From contig NZ_JAFBEE010000026.1 of the NCBI RefSeq assembly GCF_016908555.1, positions 1-34,281 on the forward strand: DNA of 34,281 bases. The letters are read 5' to 3'. Source of the DNA: Alkaliphilus hydrothermalis. Its GTDB lineage: Bacteria; Bacillota; Clostridia; Peptostreptococcales; Natronincolaceae. How positions within the stretch are numbered: the first letter of the stretch is position 1; every line of letters starts with the position of its first letter. Below the pieces are notes generated by a model, which saw only the letters and a program-made list of their open reading frames with translations, had not been told where the DNA came from and did no database searches. The translations under genes and the position numbers were made by a program. Of the stretch, positions 15,685 to 24,061 are shown in pieces.

Positions 15685-17017
15685 TCATTTTTGCTAAATT
15701 TGTTGCCAAAATATTCAATTCCTCTTGATTTTTACCCTCTAACATTACCCTTACCAATGGCTCTGTACCTGATGGACGGATTAATACCCTTCCTTGACCA
15801 GCCATACGATCTTCAATATTATTGATTTCCTTCATGATGTCAGCATCATTAAGGTATGCTTCCTTGTTCTCATTCTTTACCTTAGCATTTACAAGAACTT
15901 GAGGATAGGAGGTCATCATATTTGATAACTCTGAAAAGGGTTTTCCTTCCTCTGCAATGGTATCAATCAACTGAATAGCTGTCAACAATCCATCACCAGT
16001 GGTGTTATAGTCAAGGAATATGATATGACCTGACTGCTCGCCACCTAGGGAGTAGTCATTCTTAATCATTTCCTCCAATACATAACGATCCCCTACTTTT
16101 GTTTTAGCAACTTTGCAGCCTAAATCCTTCATACAGATTTCTAGACCGATGTTACTCATTACTGTAGCACAGATGGTATCATTCTTCAGGGCATTATGTT
16201 TCTTTAATTTAGCTCCACATATAGCCATTATATGATCCCCATCAACAATTTGACACTCTTCATTTACAGCGATGGCTCTATCAGCGTCTCCATCAAAGGT
16301 AATACCTACGTGGGCACCAGTTTCCTTCACTAGCTTTTGCACGACTTCAGGGTGAGTAGACCCACAGTTAAGATTAATATTTAATCCATCTGGTTGGTCA
16401 TTTACCACCACAACCTCTGCTCCTAATTCCTTAAAGAGTTTTGGAGCTACTTGATAGGCAGCACCATTCCCAGTGTCCATCGCTATTTTAAGACCCTTAA
16501 AGTCCCTATTTATAGAAGTTTTTAAGTACTGAATATATTGATCTCCTGCATTTTCATAATGGGTAAGGGTTCCTACATCTCCACCAGTTGGTCGTGGAGA
16601 GACATCCTTTTCCCCTAAGATATATCCTTCAATTTCTGCTTCCATTTCATCCGGTAGCTTATATCCCTTGTGGTTGAAGAATTTGATTCCATTGTATTCT
16701 GATGGATTGTGGGATGCTGAGATCACAACTCCACAGTCAGCCTTCAGATTTCTAACAAGGTATGCCACGGCTGGAGTTGGTACAACTCCTAGTGAAATGA
16801 CATTTATCCCCATTGAAAGAAATCCTGAAATCATGGCAGTCTCTAGTAAATCTCCAGATTTTCTTGTATCTTTACCTATCACAACTTTAGCGTCTAGACC
16901 TTCTTTTTCTTTTAATAATACATACGCCCCTACTCTTCCAAGCTTGTAGGCTAATTCTGGAGTTAACTCTTTATTCGCTATTCCCCTGACACCGTCAGTT
17001 CCAAATAATTTCCCCAT
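15665..17017 (-). CDS. glmM: Phosphoglucosamine mutase
   Basis: GlmM isomerises glucosamine-6-phosphate to glucosamine-1-phosphate, the step after GlmS. The 450-residue length is standard. It starts with GTDGVRG and has the phosphoserine loop ISASHNP with the catalytic Ser near residue 101. The metal-binding DGDADR motif is at about 240, the sugar-recognition GGEQSGH near 325, and the phosphate-binding RPSGTEP near the C-terminus (about 410). GAAGGGAG precedes the ATG. A well-formed promoter lies at 17060-17088. In many Firmicutes glmM directly follows cdaA-cdaR; here a sigma-54 operon separates them. Confidence 0.98.
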   Translation of the reverse strand: MGKLFGTDGVRGIANKELTPELAYKLGRVGAYVLLKEKEGLDAKVVIGKDTRKSGDLLETAMISGFLSMGINVISLGVVPTPAVAYLVRNLKADCGVVISASHNPSEYNGIKFFNHKGYKLPDEMEAEIEGYILGEKDVSPRPTGGDVGTLTHYENAGDQYIQYLKTSINRDFKGLKIAMDTGNGAAYQVAPKLFKELGAEVVVVNDQPDGLNINLNCGSTHPEVVQKLVKETGAHVGITFDGDADRAIAVNEECQIVDGDHIMAICGAKLKKHNALKNDTICATVMSNIGLEICMKDLGCKVAKTKVGDRYVLEEMIKNDYSLGGEQSGHIIFLDYNTTGDGLLTAIQLIDTIAEEGKPFSELSNMMTSYPQVLVNAKVKNENKEAYLNDADIMKEINNIEDRMAGQGRVLIRPSGTEPLVRVMLEGKNQEELNILATNLAKMIEDRLS

Positions 17018-17059
17018 CTATATATACTCCCTTCAAATTTCAAATAGATTATCCAACCT

Positions 17060-17088
17060 ATTTTATCATAGTTTATTATTAAACTCAA
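17060..17088 (-). promoter_or_regulatory. Vegetative promoter of glmM
   Basis: Minus-strand TTGAGT (17088-17083) and TAAAAT (17065-17060) are spaced by 17 bp, with a leader of about 35 nt before the ATG at 17017. This gives glmM its own promoter downstream of the terminator of the vor operon. Confidence 0.6.
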
Positions 17089-17231
17089 TTCATTGATTTT
17101 GACTTATTATTACCTTGGAAAACTAATAATTATTCCTTACACTATCTATATATATACGTAAAAAAGTAGATTTTTGTTCCCCTTCTCCCTAAAAAAGCTC
17201 ACAAAGTCAATAAACTTTTCCTTTTCAAATG

Positions 17232-17264
17232 GAAAACTCCCACCTATAGTAGATGGGAGTTTTA
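17232..17264 (-). terminator. Terminator of the buk-ptb-vor operon
   Basis: ACTCCCATCT-type and AGGTGGGAGT-type arms form a stem of about 9-10 bp with a short loop. AAAA and TTTT flank it on both strands, so it could work in both directions. It lies 17 bp after the last gene of the operon. Confidence 0.8.
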
Positions 17265-17280
17265 TATTATAGAATATGAA

Positions 17281-17820
17281 TTACTTTACAGCAGCTGCTC
17301 CACGCTCTAAAGCTTGCTTGTTTAATGGTACTAGATGCTCCTTTGCAGGACCAAATACCTTTTTTAAAGCTTCGATAACAGATTCAACGTTAACAATCTT
17401 AGTTAATTCTAGGAATGCTCCTAACATAACCATGTTGGCAACCTTGTTGTTTCCTAGCTCGTTAGCAATTTCATTAGCTGGGATATAATAAGCTTCTACA
17501 TCTTCTCTCTTTGTCTTTTGCTCAATAAGAGAACTGTTGATTAATAACTTGCCATTAGCTTTTAAGTTCTCTTCAAATTTAACAAGAGAAGGAAGATTCA
17601 TTACGATAGCAGATGTAGCATCTGTTGTAATGATTGGAGAACCAACTGGACTTTCAGAAACGATTACTGCACAGTTAGCTGTACCTCCACGCATTTCTGG
17701 ACCATAAGATGGTAACCAAGAAACTTGCTTATTTTCAATCATTCCAGCATAAGTTAGTAATTGTCCCATGGACATAACACCTTGACCACCGAATCCGGCC
17801 ATAATAACTTTCTCTGTCAT
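17281..17820 (-). CDS. 2-oxoacid:ferredoxin oxidoreductase, gamma subunit
   Basis: This is the gamma (catalytic-domain E) subunit of a four-subunit 2-oxoacid:ferredoxin oxidoreductase, 179 residues, the usual size. It starts with the glycine-rich FGGQGVMSMGQ motif typical of the family. WLPSYGPEMRGGTANC, which lies close to the CoA/TPP interface in homologues, follows at about 35-50. It is the last gene of the operon, one base after the TPP subunit, and is followed by a terminator. Together with the VorB-like alpha subunit and Ptb/Buk, the likely substrates are branched-chain 2-oxoacids, though other 2-oxoacids cannot be excluded. The family assignment is firm and the substrate is inferred. 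Confidence 0.93.
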   Translation of the reverse strand: MTEKVIMAGFGGQGVMSMGQLLTYAGMIENKQVSWLPSYGPEMRGGTANCAVIVSESPVGSPIITTDATSAIVMNLPSLVKFEENLKANGKLLINSSLIEQKTKREDVEAYYIPANEIANELGNNKVANMVMLGAFLELTKIVNVESVIEALKKVFGPAKEHLVPLNKQALERGAAAVK

Positions 17821-17821
17821 A

Positions 17822-18568
17822 TTATTTCCCCTCCTCTGGCGTACGGAAGTTTCCTAATGGATAGTAAGGAATCATGTTTTCCTCTAACCACTTTAATGAC
17901 TCAACTGGTGTAATACCCCAGTTAGTTGGGCAAGTAGAAAGAATCTCAACGATACCAAAACCTTTACCCTCTATTTGCACTTCAAACGCCTTCTTGATGG
18001 CTTTCTTAGTCTTTCTAATACCTGCTACGTTATGAACTGTACATCTTTCAACGAATACAGCTCCATCAATTGTTGAAAGCATTTCTGACATTCTTAATGG
18101 CATACCAGTTGTGGCTGCATCTCTTCCAAAAGGTGCAGTTGTCGCTTTTTGTCCGATTAATGTAGTTGGAGCCATTTGTCCACCAGTCATTCCGTAGATT
18201 GCATTGTTTACGAAGATTGTCGTGAACTTTTCACCTCTGTGGGCAGCATGGATGATTTCAGCAGTACCGATGGAAGCTAAGTCTCCGTCTCCTTGGTATG
18301 TGAATACTACGTTGTCTGGTAATACTCTCTTGATACCTGTTGCTACTGCTGGTGCTCTACCGTGGGCAGCTTCGTGCATATCACAGTTGAAGTAATCGTA
18401 AGCTAATACAGAACATCCTACTGGTGCAACCCCGATTGCCTTACCTAACACGCCAAGCTCTACTAATACTTCACCTACAAGTCTATGAATAATACCATGG
18501 GTACATCCTGGACAGTAGTGGAATTGTTTGTCGGTTAAACCTTCAGTTTTACTAAATACTGTAGACAT
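17822..18568 (-). CDS. 2-oxoacid:ferredoxin oxidoreductase, beta (thiamine diphosphate) subunit
   Basis: The 248-residue subunit binds thiamine diphosphate and decarboxylates the 2-oxoacid. CPGCTHG (about 19-25) and the Mg/TPP motif GDGDLASIG, followed about 25 residues later by NNAIYGMTGGQ, are all visible. The gene overlaps the alpha-subunit stop by one base (TAATG) and is followed one base later by the gamma subunit, so the three are translationally coupled. The Cys-poor C-terminus has no extra ferredoxin domain, consistent with a separate delta subunit upstream. Confidence 0.94.
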   Translation of the reverse strand: MSTVFSKTEGLTDKQFHYCPGCTHGIIHRLVGEVLVELGVLGKAIGVAPVGCSVLAYDYFNCDMHEAAHGRAPAVATGIKRVLPDNVVFTYQGDGDLASIGTAEIIHAAHRGEKFTTIFVNNAIYGMTGGQMAPTTLIGQKATTAPFGRDAATTGMPLRMSEMLSTIDGAVFVERCTVHNVAGIRKTKKAIKKAFEVQIEGKGFGIVEILSTCPTNWGITPVESLKWLEENMIPYYPLGNFRTPEEGK

Positions 18569-19629
18569 TACTTCACACCCCCTAAAATTTCCTTAACCTG
18601 TTCCATAATTGCTTCTGGAGTTGGGATCATACCACCAGTTCTTCCGTAAAACTCGATTGGTAATCTACCTTTGTTAGCAATTTTAACATCATCGATCATT
18701 TGTCCAGTACTCATTTCTACTGTTAAAATAACCTTTGCTGTCTCAGGAATAGCATCAAATGCTTTTTCTGGGAATGGCCATAAAGTAATTGGTCTGATTA
18801 GACCAGCCTTGATACCTTCCTTTTGAAGAGCATCAATAGCATTCTTAACGATTCTTGAAGTTGTACCGTAGGCTACTAATACAATCTCAGCGCCTTCCAT
18901 CTTGTACATTTCATGTCTTACCTCTTTTTCTTCGATTTCTTTATATCTAGCATCTAGCTTGTGACAATGCTTTTCTAACTCAGCTGGGTCTAAAGCTAAA
19001 GAGTTGATGATATTTGGTTGACGCTTTCCTTCTGTTCCAGTTGTTGCCCAATCTTTAGCAGGAAGTTCTCTATTTGAAGTTTCCTTGAACTCAACTGGCT
19101 CCATCATTTGTCCGATCATACCATCCCCCATTACGATAACAGGAGTTCTGTAGTAGTCAGCAACGTCGAATGCCTCCATTGTTAAATCAACAGCTTCTTG
19201 TAATGTAGCTGGTGCATAAACAGGATGTCTGTAGTCCCCGTTTCCTCCACCTCTAGTAGTCATAAAATAGTCCGCTTGAGAAGGCTGAATACCGCCTAGT
19301 CCTGGACCTCCTCTACTGATGTTTACGATTACACATGGCAACTCAGCTCCTGCACAATAAGAGATTCCCTCTTGCTTTAAAGCCATACCTGGTGAAGAAG
19401 AAGATGTCATAACTCTTGCACCTGTACCTGCAGCTCCGTAAATCATGTTGATAGCAGCTACTTCTGATTCAGCTTGAACAAATACTCCACCGATTTTCGG
19501 TAATTCTCTAGACATAAACTCTGGTAATTCATTTTGTGGTGTAATTGGGTATCCGAAGAAATATTTACATCCAGCCTTCATAGCTGCTGCTGCAATAGCT
19601 TCATTACCCTTCATTAATACTTTAGCCAT
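18568..19629 (-). CDS. vorB: 2-oxoacid:ferredoxin oxidoreductase, alpha subunit (VorB-like)
   Basis: A 353-residue alpha subunit with the N-terminal pyrimidine-binding domain, including GYPITPQNELPEF and QAESEVAAINM (about 26-62) and the TSSSSPGMALKQE motif. The overall pattern, including SRGGPGLGGIQPSQADYF, is that of 3-methyl-2-oxobutanoate (2-ketoisovalerate) oxidoreductase subunits. Such enzymes convert 2-oxoacid, CoA and oxidised ferredoxin into acyl-CoA, CO2 and reduced ferredoxin. GGAGGG precedes the start by about 8 bases. It lies between the delta ferredoxin and the TPP subunit. VOR rather than KOR or POR specificity is inferred from similarity and from the linked ptb-buk. Confidence 0.88.
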   Translation of the reverse strand: MAKVLMKGNEAIAAAAMKAGCKYFFGYPITPQNELPEFMSRELPKIGGVFVQAESEVAAINMIYGAAGTGARVMTSSSSPGMALKQEGISYCAGAELPCVIVNISRGGPGLGGIQPSQADYFMTTRGGGNGDYRHPVYAPATLQEAVDLTMEAFDVADYYRTPVIVMGDGMIGQMMEPVEFKETSNRELPAKDWATTGTEGKRQPNIINSLALDPAELEKHCHKLDARYKEIEEKEVRHEMYKMEGAEIVLVAYGTTSRIVKNAIDALQKEGIKAGLIRPITLWPFPEKAFDAIPETAKVILTVEMSTGQMIDDVKIANKGRLPIEFYGRTGGMIPTPEAIMEQVKEILGGVK

Positions 19630-19653
19630 CGTTTTCCCTCCTTACAAAATTAT

Positions 19654-19887
19654 CTATTTTTCTTGATCTATTGTTTCGACTTCGATTACTGCATCAGGAC
19701 AAATTGTTGCACAGTTTGTACAGGCAATACATTTTTCCATTTCATCAACAGTCGCAGGATGATATCCCTTAACGTTGATCTTTTTCTTATTCATTACAAC
19801 AATGTCAACAGGGCAAACTGTTGTACAAAGTGCACATCCTTTACATCTATTTTCTGTAAACTTAACAATACCTCTTCTTTTAGCCAT
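19654..19887 (-). CDS. 2[4Fe-4S] ferredoxin, delta subunit of 2-oxoacid oxidoreductase
   Basis: A 77-residue ferredoxin with two classical cluster motifs: CxxCxxCxxxCP around residues 15-26 (CKGCALCTTVCP) and again near 53-64 (CIACTNCATICP). It would pass electrons from the TPP subunit to the external ferredoxin pool. It lies 24 bp before the alpha subunit and has GGAGGG upstream of the ATG. Size and position match VorD/PorD-type subunits. Confidence 0.92.
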   Translation of the reverse strand: MAKRRGIVKFTENRCKGCALCTTVCPVDIVVMNKKKINVKGYHPATVDEMEKCIACTNCATICPDAVIEVETIDQEK

Positions 19888-19961
19888 TTTACAACCCTCC
19901 TTAGAAATTTAGGTTTATATTTATAGCCATCATCAGTCGTAACCTCCGGCTAAAAAAACAA

Positions 19962-20633
19962 CTACATCCAATCTTCCCTCATAATCATCTTAATCGGTAG
20001 GACTGTTCCCTCCAAATCCTTTGGTAACTGATCCACTAGGGACTCCAGCACGCCAATGTATTTGATAGGAATGTTTAATGCTTCAGAAACTTTTTTACAT
20101 AGTTCTTGTCCCTTTAATACCTCCTCCACTGTTGTATATCTCAGTAGATGGGTATTATTGACGATACCTGTCACCTTTGCTCTAGCAGACCTTTCAATGG
20201 TATCAATGTGATGAAGTACGCCTTCAACATCTTGGGTTTCTGGCCTGTTGGCATTTACCACCATGAACATATCATAGGCTCCAGGAAGAAAATATTCCTT
20301 GTATCTTCCTAATGTCCTAGCCCCCATTGAATCTCCACCAACATCTAGTATAATATTACTTTCTGGGTCCTGTAAAGGGGCTAATACATCTGCTGATACA
20401 GCTGGCAGGTCAGATCCCGAACCCGTTACATAACTAGAAAGAACTTTTACGCCAAAGGGTAGTAACATTTCTTGCTTCTCTCTGCTTCGGAAATAGGGAT
20501 TTACCACGTCTAAGTCTGCTATGGAGACATTTTTGACTTCTTTAGCTAAATTAATGGCATAATTTACGGCAAACTCAGTCTTTCCACTACCATAGTGTCC
20601 TATGATCATTCTAATTCTGTTGTCATTTAGCAT
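19962..20633 (-). CDS. P-loop NTPase of unknown function in the buk-vor operon
   Basis: A protein of about 223 residues with Walker A GHYGSGKTE near the N-terminus (about 12-20), a switch-like ADLDVVNPYFRSREK segment, ILDVGGDSMG (Walker B-like) and MVVNANRPET. The fold resembles the SIMIBI/MinD-ArsA class. I do not recognise a defined function. The frame is open further upstream, but AAGGTG lies 6 bases before the ATG at 20633, whereas the longer versions overlap buk2 and lack a ribosome site. It sits between the second butyrate kinase and the ferredoxin subunit, so it may be a maturation, cofactor-loading or regulatory ATPase for this pathway. That is speculation from position. Confidence 0.8.
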   Translation of the reverse strand: MLNDNRIRMIIGHYGSGKTEFAVNYAINLAKEVKNVSIADLDVVNPYFRSREKQEMLLPFGVKVLSSYVTGSGSDLPAVSADVLAPLQDPESNIILDVGGDSMGARTLGRYKEYFLPGAYDMFMVVNANRPETQDVEGVLHHIDTIERSARAKVTGIVNNTHLLRYTTVEEVLKGQELCKKVSEALNIPIKYIGVLESLVDQLPKDLEGTVLPIKMIMREDWM

Positions 20634-20643
20634 TAGCATCACC

Positions 20644-21720
20644 TTATTTGTATGATTTCGCTTCCTCTTCACCCCGTAATACCCTTAAGCCACCTTCTGC
20701 TAAAGCAATCATTTCGTCTTCTCCTGGATGAATAATCACTTCCCCTAAGAAGGCTACGCTATCTATAATCCACTGGGTGAACATTTTATCATAAGCGATA
20801 CCACCAGTTAAGATGATAGCATCGATTTGACCCTTTAATACAGCTGCACAAGAACCAATTTCCTTAGCGACTTGATAAGCCATCGCCTTATAAACGATTT
20901 CAGCCTTTTCATCACCAGCATCCATCATCTTCTTAACATCTCTACCATCATTTGTACCTAGGTAAGCAACTAGTCCACCAGCACCAGTGATTTTTTTCTT
21001 AATTTCAGCATGGGTATATTTCCCTGAAAAACAAAGCTTAGCTAAGTCTCCCACTGGTAGGCCTCCAGCTCTTTCTGGAGAGAAAGGACCTTCTCCATCT
21101 AATGCATTGTTTACGTCGATTACTCTACCCTTTTGGTGGGCTCCAACAGAGATTCCTCCCCCAAGGTGAGCTACGATATAATTCATATCTTCATATTTCT
21201 TACCTGCTTCTTTAGCAGCTCTTCTAGCAACAGCTTTTTGATTTAGAGCATGGAAAATACTCTTTCTCTCAATCTCAGGCATCCCTGAAATTCTAGCAAC
21301 ATCATGCATTTCGTCAACAACTACTGGGTCAACGATGAAGGATGGAATGTTTAATTGTCCAGCGATTTCATAGGCAATTACTCCTCCTAAATTTGAAGCA
21401 TGGGCTCCTAATACCCCAACCTTTAGATCCTTCAGCATGTTTTCATCTACTTTGTAGGTACCACCAGCAATTGGCTTTAATAATCCACCACGACCTACAA
21501 CAGCCGCTAACTTAGTTAAATTGATTCCTTTTTCGTTTAATGTTTCTAAGATAACACCTTTTCTAAACTCATATTGATCAAATATTGTCTCATACTTCTC
21601 GATTTCTTCTGTGGAGTGTCTAAGAACCTCCTCAAATACTGGCTTCTCGTTATCAAAAATTGCAATCTTTGTAGATGTAGAACCAGGGTTAATTGTTAAA
21701 ATACGATAAATTTCGCTCAA
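20644..21720 (-). CDS. buk: Butyrate kinase (second copy)
   Basis: A 358-residue ASKHA-fold acid kinase that converts acyl phosphate and ADP into acid and ATP. Signatures seen: TINPGSTSTKIA at the N-terminus (phosphate 1), AHLGGGISVG near 190, FSPERAGGLPVGDL, and ILTGGIAYD near 304 (adenosine). The start is TTG at 21720, chosen because GAGAGGTGG stands 7 bases before it and the frame begins just ahead of the conserved ILTINPG strand. It lies 31 bp downstream of ptb. It is clearly a paralogue of the kinase upstream of ptb. The true substrate may be branched short-chain acyl phosphates. Confidence 0.93.
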   Translation of the reverse strand: MSEIYRILTINPGSTSTKIAIFDNEKPVFEEVLRHSTEEIEKYETIFDQYEFRKGVILETLNEKGINLTKLAAVVGRGGLLKPIAGGTYKVDENMLKDLKVGVLGAHASNLGGVIAYEIAGQLNIPSFIVDPVVVDEMHDVARISGMPEIERKSIFHALNQKAVARRAAKEAGKKYEDMNYIVAHLGGGISVGAHQKGRVIDVNNALDGEGPFSPERAGGLPVGDLAKLCFSGKYTHAEIKKKITGAGGLVAYLGTNDGRDVKKMMDAGDEKAEIVYKAMAYQVAKEIGSCAAVLKGQIDAIILTGGIAYDKMFTQWIIDSVAFLGEVIIHPGEDEMIALAEGGLRVLRGEEEAKSYK

Positions 21721-21751
21721 CTTTCTTCCACCTCTCTATATAATCTGCTTA

Positions 21752-22663
21752 TTAGCTAAATAATTTTGCTGCACTTAATACACCCATTGCGATGGAGTAT
21801 AATTTTGCTTCTTCACTATCTGCTCTAGAAGTTAAGATAATCGGAGCTTTAGCCCCTACGATTACACCAGCATTTTTCGCTTGAGCAAAGAATACCATTG
21901 ATTTATATAAAACATTTCCAGCTTCGATATCTCCACACATTAAGATATCTGCATGACCTGCTACTGGATGGTCAATTCCCTTATGCTTTGCAGCCTCTAC
22001 TGAGATTGCATTGTCTAACGCGAAAGGTCCACCTACTAAGCAACCTTTAATTTCGCCATTTTTGTTCATTTCTTCTAATGCTTGAGCATCCATTGTATCT
22101 GGCATCTTTGGGTTTGCCTTTTCTTTAGCACAGATAACCCCAACCTTTGGCTCATCAATATCTAAAGCTTGAGCAACTTGTACTGCATTTTCAATGATTT
22201 GCTTCTTTGTTGGTAGGTCTGGTGCAATGTTCATTGCAGCATCAGTCACTAAGAAAAGTCTATCATAACCAGGTACGTCAAATACTGACACGTGGCTTAA
22301 TACGTTACCAGTTCTTAGACCTACTTCAGCATTTAGTACTGCCTTTAGGATGATGGAAGTATCTACTAATCCCTTCATTACCATGTGGGCTTTACCAGTT
22401 GATACTAACTCTACAGCCTTTAAAGATGCCTCTGCTAAGTCTTTGATATCAATGATTTCGAATTGCCCTAAATCAATATTTTGTTCTTTTGCAATTGAAG
22501 TAATCTTTTCTTGATCTCCTACTAAGATTGCATCAGCGATTCCCTGTTGCTTAGCTGAGTTTACTGCCATTAATACTTCTGGGTCTTGAGCACAGGCAAC
22601 AGAGATTACCTTTGGTCCTCTTTCCCTTGCGATTTCCATTACTTCTTGAAAGTTCTTAATCAT
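21752..22663 (-). CDS. ptb: Phosphate butyryltransferase
   Basis: This enzyme exchanges CoA for phosphate on short-chain acyl-CoA, feeding butyrate kinase. I start the protein at the ATG at 22663 (303 residues, MIKNFQEV), with GAGGTGG upstream. The open frame continues 15 codons further, but these lie wholly within buk1. The start overlaps the buk1 stop by 8 bp, a coupled arrangement. The family core is visible: VISVACAQDPEVLMAV, the central HVSVFDVPGYDRLFLVTDAAMNIAPD, and the C-terminal GAKAPIILTSRADS. Enzymes of this family also accept isobutyryl- and isovaleryl-CoA, which fits the linked 2-oxoacid oxidoreductase. Confidence 0.94.
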   Translation of the reverse strand: MIKNFQEVMEIARERGPKVISVACAQDPEVLMAVNSAKQQGIADAILVGDQEKITSIAKEQNIDLGQFEIIDIKDLAEASLKAVELVSTGKAHMVMKGLVDTSIILKAVLNAEVGLRTGNVLSHVSVFDVPGYDRLFLVTDAAMNIAPDLPTKKQIIENAVQVAQALDIDEPKVGVICAKEKANPKMPDTMDAQALEEMNKNGEIKGCLVGGPFALDNAISVEAAKHKGIDHPVAGHADILMCGDIEAGNVLYKSMVFFAQAKNAGVIVGAKAPIILTSRADSEEAKLYSIAMGVLSAAKLFS

Positions 22664-23744
22664 TAATAGCCACCTCGTTCTCATATATTTTAGCTGTTTC
22701 TTCGCCATTAATTACCCTTAAGGCTCCTTCATTTAAAGCCTTCATTTCAAATTCTCCTGGATAAATGATTACAGGAGCGATGAATCCAATCATATCTTTA
22801 ATGTAGTCAGTTAACATATTTGAATAAGATAAACCACCAGTTAATACGATGGCATCGATTTTTCCTTGTAATACTGTAGCCATAGCACCAATTTCTTTAG
22901 CAATTTGGTATCCTAATGCATCAAATACTAGCTTAGCTTTTTCATCTCCGGCTTCGATCATCTTTACTACGTCTCTAGCGTCGTTTGTTCCTAGATAAGC
23001 TGTAAGACCACCTTTTCCTCTAAGCTTCTTTTTAAATGAATTAGCATCATATTGACCAGAGAAGCAAAGCTTTGCTACGTCTCCAACTGGAAGTCCGCCA
23101 GTTCTTTCTGGAGAAAAAGGTCCCATTTCATTGGCATTGTTGTAGTCTAATAATCTGCCTTTTTGAACTGGCGCTACAGTAATTCCCCCGCCTAGATGAG
23201 CAACCACTAAGTTTACTTCGTTAAATTTCTTTCCTAGACTAGCAGCGGCTCTATGTCCACAAGCCTTAATATTCAAAGCATGTCCTAGTGATCTTCTTTG
23301 AATTTCTGGTATTCCTGAGATTCTTGCAATATCTGTAAACTCATCAACTGCAACAGGGTCAACGATATAGGCCTCCACTCCTGCTAAATCGGCAATTGCT
23401 CTAGAAATTAGGCCTCCTAGATTTGAAGCGTGCTCTCCTTGATAACCAACTCTTAAATCCTTCATCATCGGTTCAGTTACCTTGTAGGTTCCACCAGGCA
23501 TTGGTCTTAATAGACCACCTCTTCCAACAACAGCAATTAAGCTCTCGATAGAAAAGTTATTTTCCTTCATCCAATTAAGAATGATGTCTTTTCTTAGGTC
23601 GAACTGATCAGCCATTTTGGTGAACTTGTCTAACTCTTCTGGAGAATGACTAAGGTCTTTTTGTAAAACGTTTTCATCTCCTTTAAAGATGGCCACCTTG
23701 GTGGAAGTAGATCCTGGGTTAATCGTTAATATGTATTCTCTCAT
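22656..23744 (-). CDS. buk: Butyrate kinase (first copy)
   Basis: First gene of the sigma-54 operon. A 362-residue acid kinase with LTINPGSTSTKVA at the start, VAHLGGGITVA near 185, FSPERTGGLPVGDV and VLTGGLSYSN near 310. The start is taken at 23744 (MREYILTINPG), where AGAGGTG stands 5 bases upstream; a longer form from 23762 adds six residues and lacks a site. It yields ATP by substrate-level phosphorylation from the acyl phosphate made by Ptb. It differs from the second copy throughout, so this is an old paralogy rather than a recent duplication. Confidence 0.94.
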   Translation of the reverse strand: MREYILTINPGSTSTKVAIFKGDENVLQKDLSHSPEELDKFTKMADQFDLRKDIILNWMKENNFSIESLIAVVGRGGLLRPMPGGTYKVTEPMMKDLRVGYQGEHASNLGGLISRAIADLAGVEAYIVDPVAVDEFTDIARISGIPEIQRRSLGHALNIKACGHRAAASLGKKFNEVNLVVAHLGGGITVAPVQKGRLLDYNNANEMGPFSPERTGGLPVGDVAKLCFSGQYDANSFKKKLRGKGGLTAYLGTNDARDVVKMIEAGDEKAKLVFDALGYQIAKEIGAMATVLQGKIDAIVLTGGLSYSNMLTDYIKDMIGFIAPVIIYPGEFEMKALNEGALRVINGEETAKIYENEVAIND

Positions 23745-23890
23745 TCCTACACCTCTTCTCATTTATTAGGGGATTTATTTATACTTACATAATATACTGT
23801 CTAATGGAGTCTAACATATCAGTAAACACCTCTATAGTTTACTATATTTTTAAAGGTTTAATACTAAAATTAACATCACCCTCTATAATA

Positions 23891-23907
23891 TGCAAAGGCT
23901 ATGCCAA
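23891..23907 (-). promoter_or_regulatory. Sigma-54 (-24/-12) promoter of the buk-ptb-vor operon
   Basis: The minus strand reads TTGGCATAGCCTTTGCA, with the invariant GG (-24) and GC (-12) at the correct 10-bp separation, matching TGGCAY-N5-TTGCA. The predicted start is near 23880, giving a leader of about 135 nt before buk. The upstream gene encodes the matching class of activator. Confidence 0.88.
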
Positions 23908-24010
23908 ACCCCATAATTTTCTTCTTCTATTTTTTTTATCGGTCTTTTCAATGGGTTCAAGCTTTATTAATAATTTTAGATCCAGTTAATATATATGAAA
24001 TTATAGTACT

Positions 24011-24055
24011 ACGCAATAATTTGCATGAAAAAAATTGCATAGTATCGTGCAATTT
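24011..24055 (-). promoter_or_regulatory. Paired upstream activator sites for the sigma-54 regulator
   Basis: Two dyads share GCAA/TTGC half-sites: GCAA-N4-TTGC at 24013-24024 and TTGCA-N8-TGCAA at 24035-24052. They lie 120-160 bp upstream of the -24/-12 promoter and directly after the regulator's stop codon, where an enhancer-binding protein would bind. The match to this regulator is inferred from position. Confidence 0.6.
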
Positions 24056-24061
24056 CTTTCA

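Noticed and set aside
13433..17017. Read-through glmM-glmS as a single operon without internal promoter
   Set aside because: A promoter with TTGAAG, 17 bp and TATAAT lies at the glmM end and its start coincides with a 5' stem-loop. Cotranscription may occur in addition but is not required.
22664..22708. N-terminal extension of phosphate butyryltransferase by 15 codons
   Set aside because: The extension lies wholly inside buk1 in another frame. The ATG at 22663 has GAGGTGG at the right distance and begins where the family normally begins.
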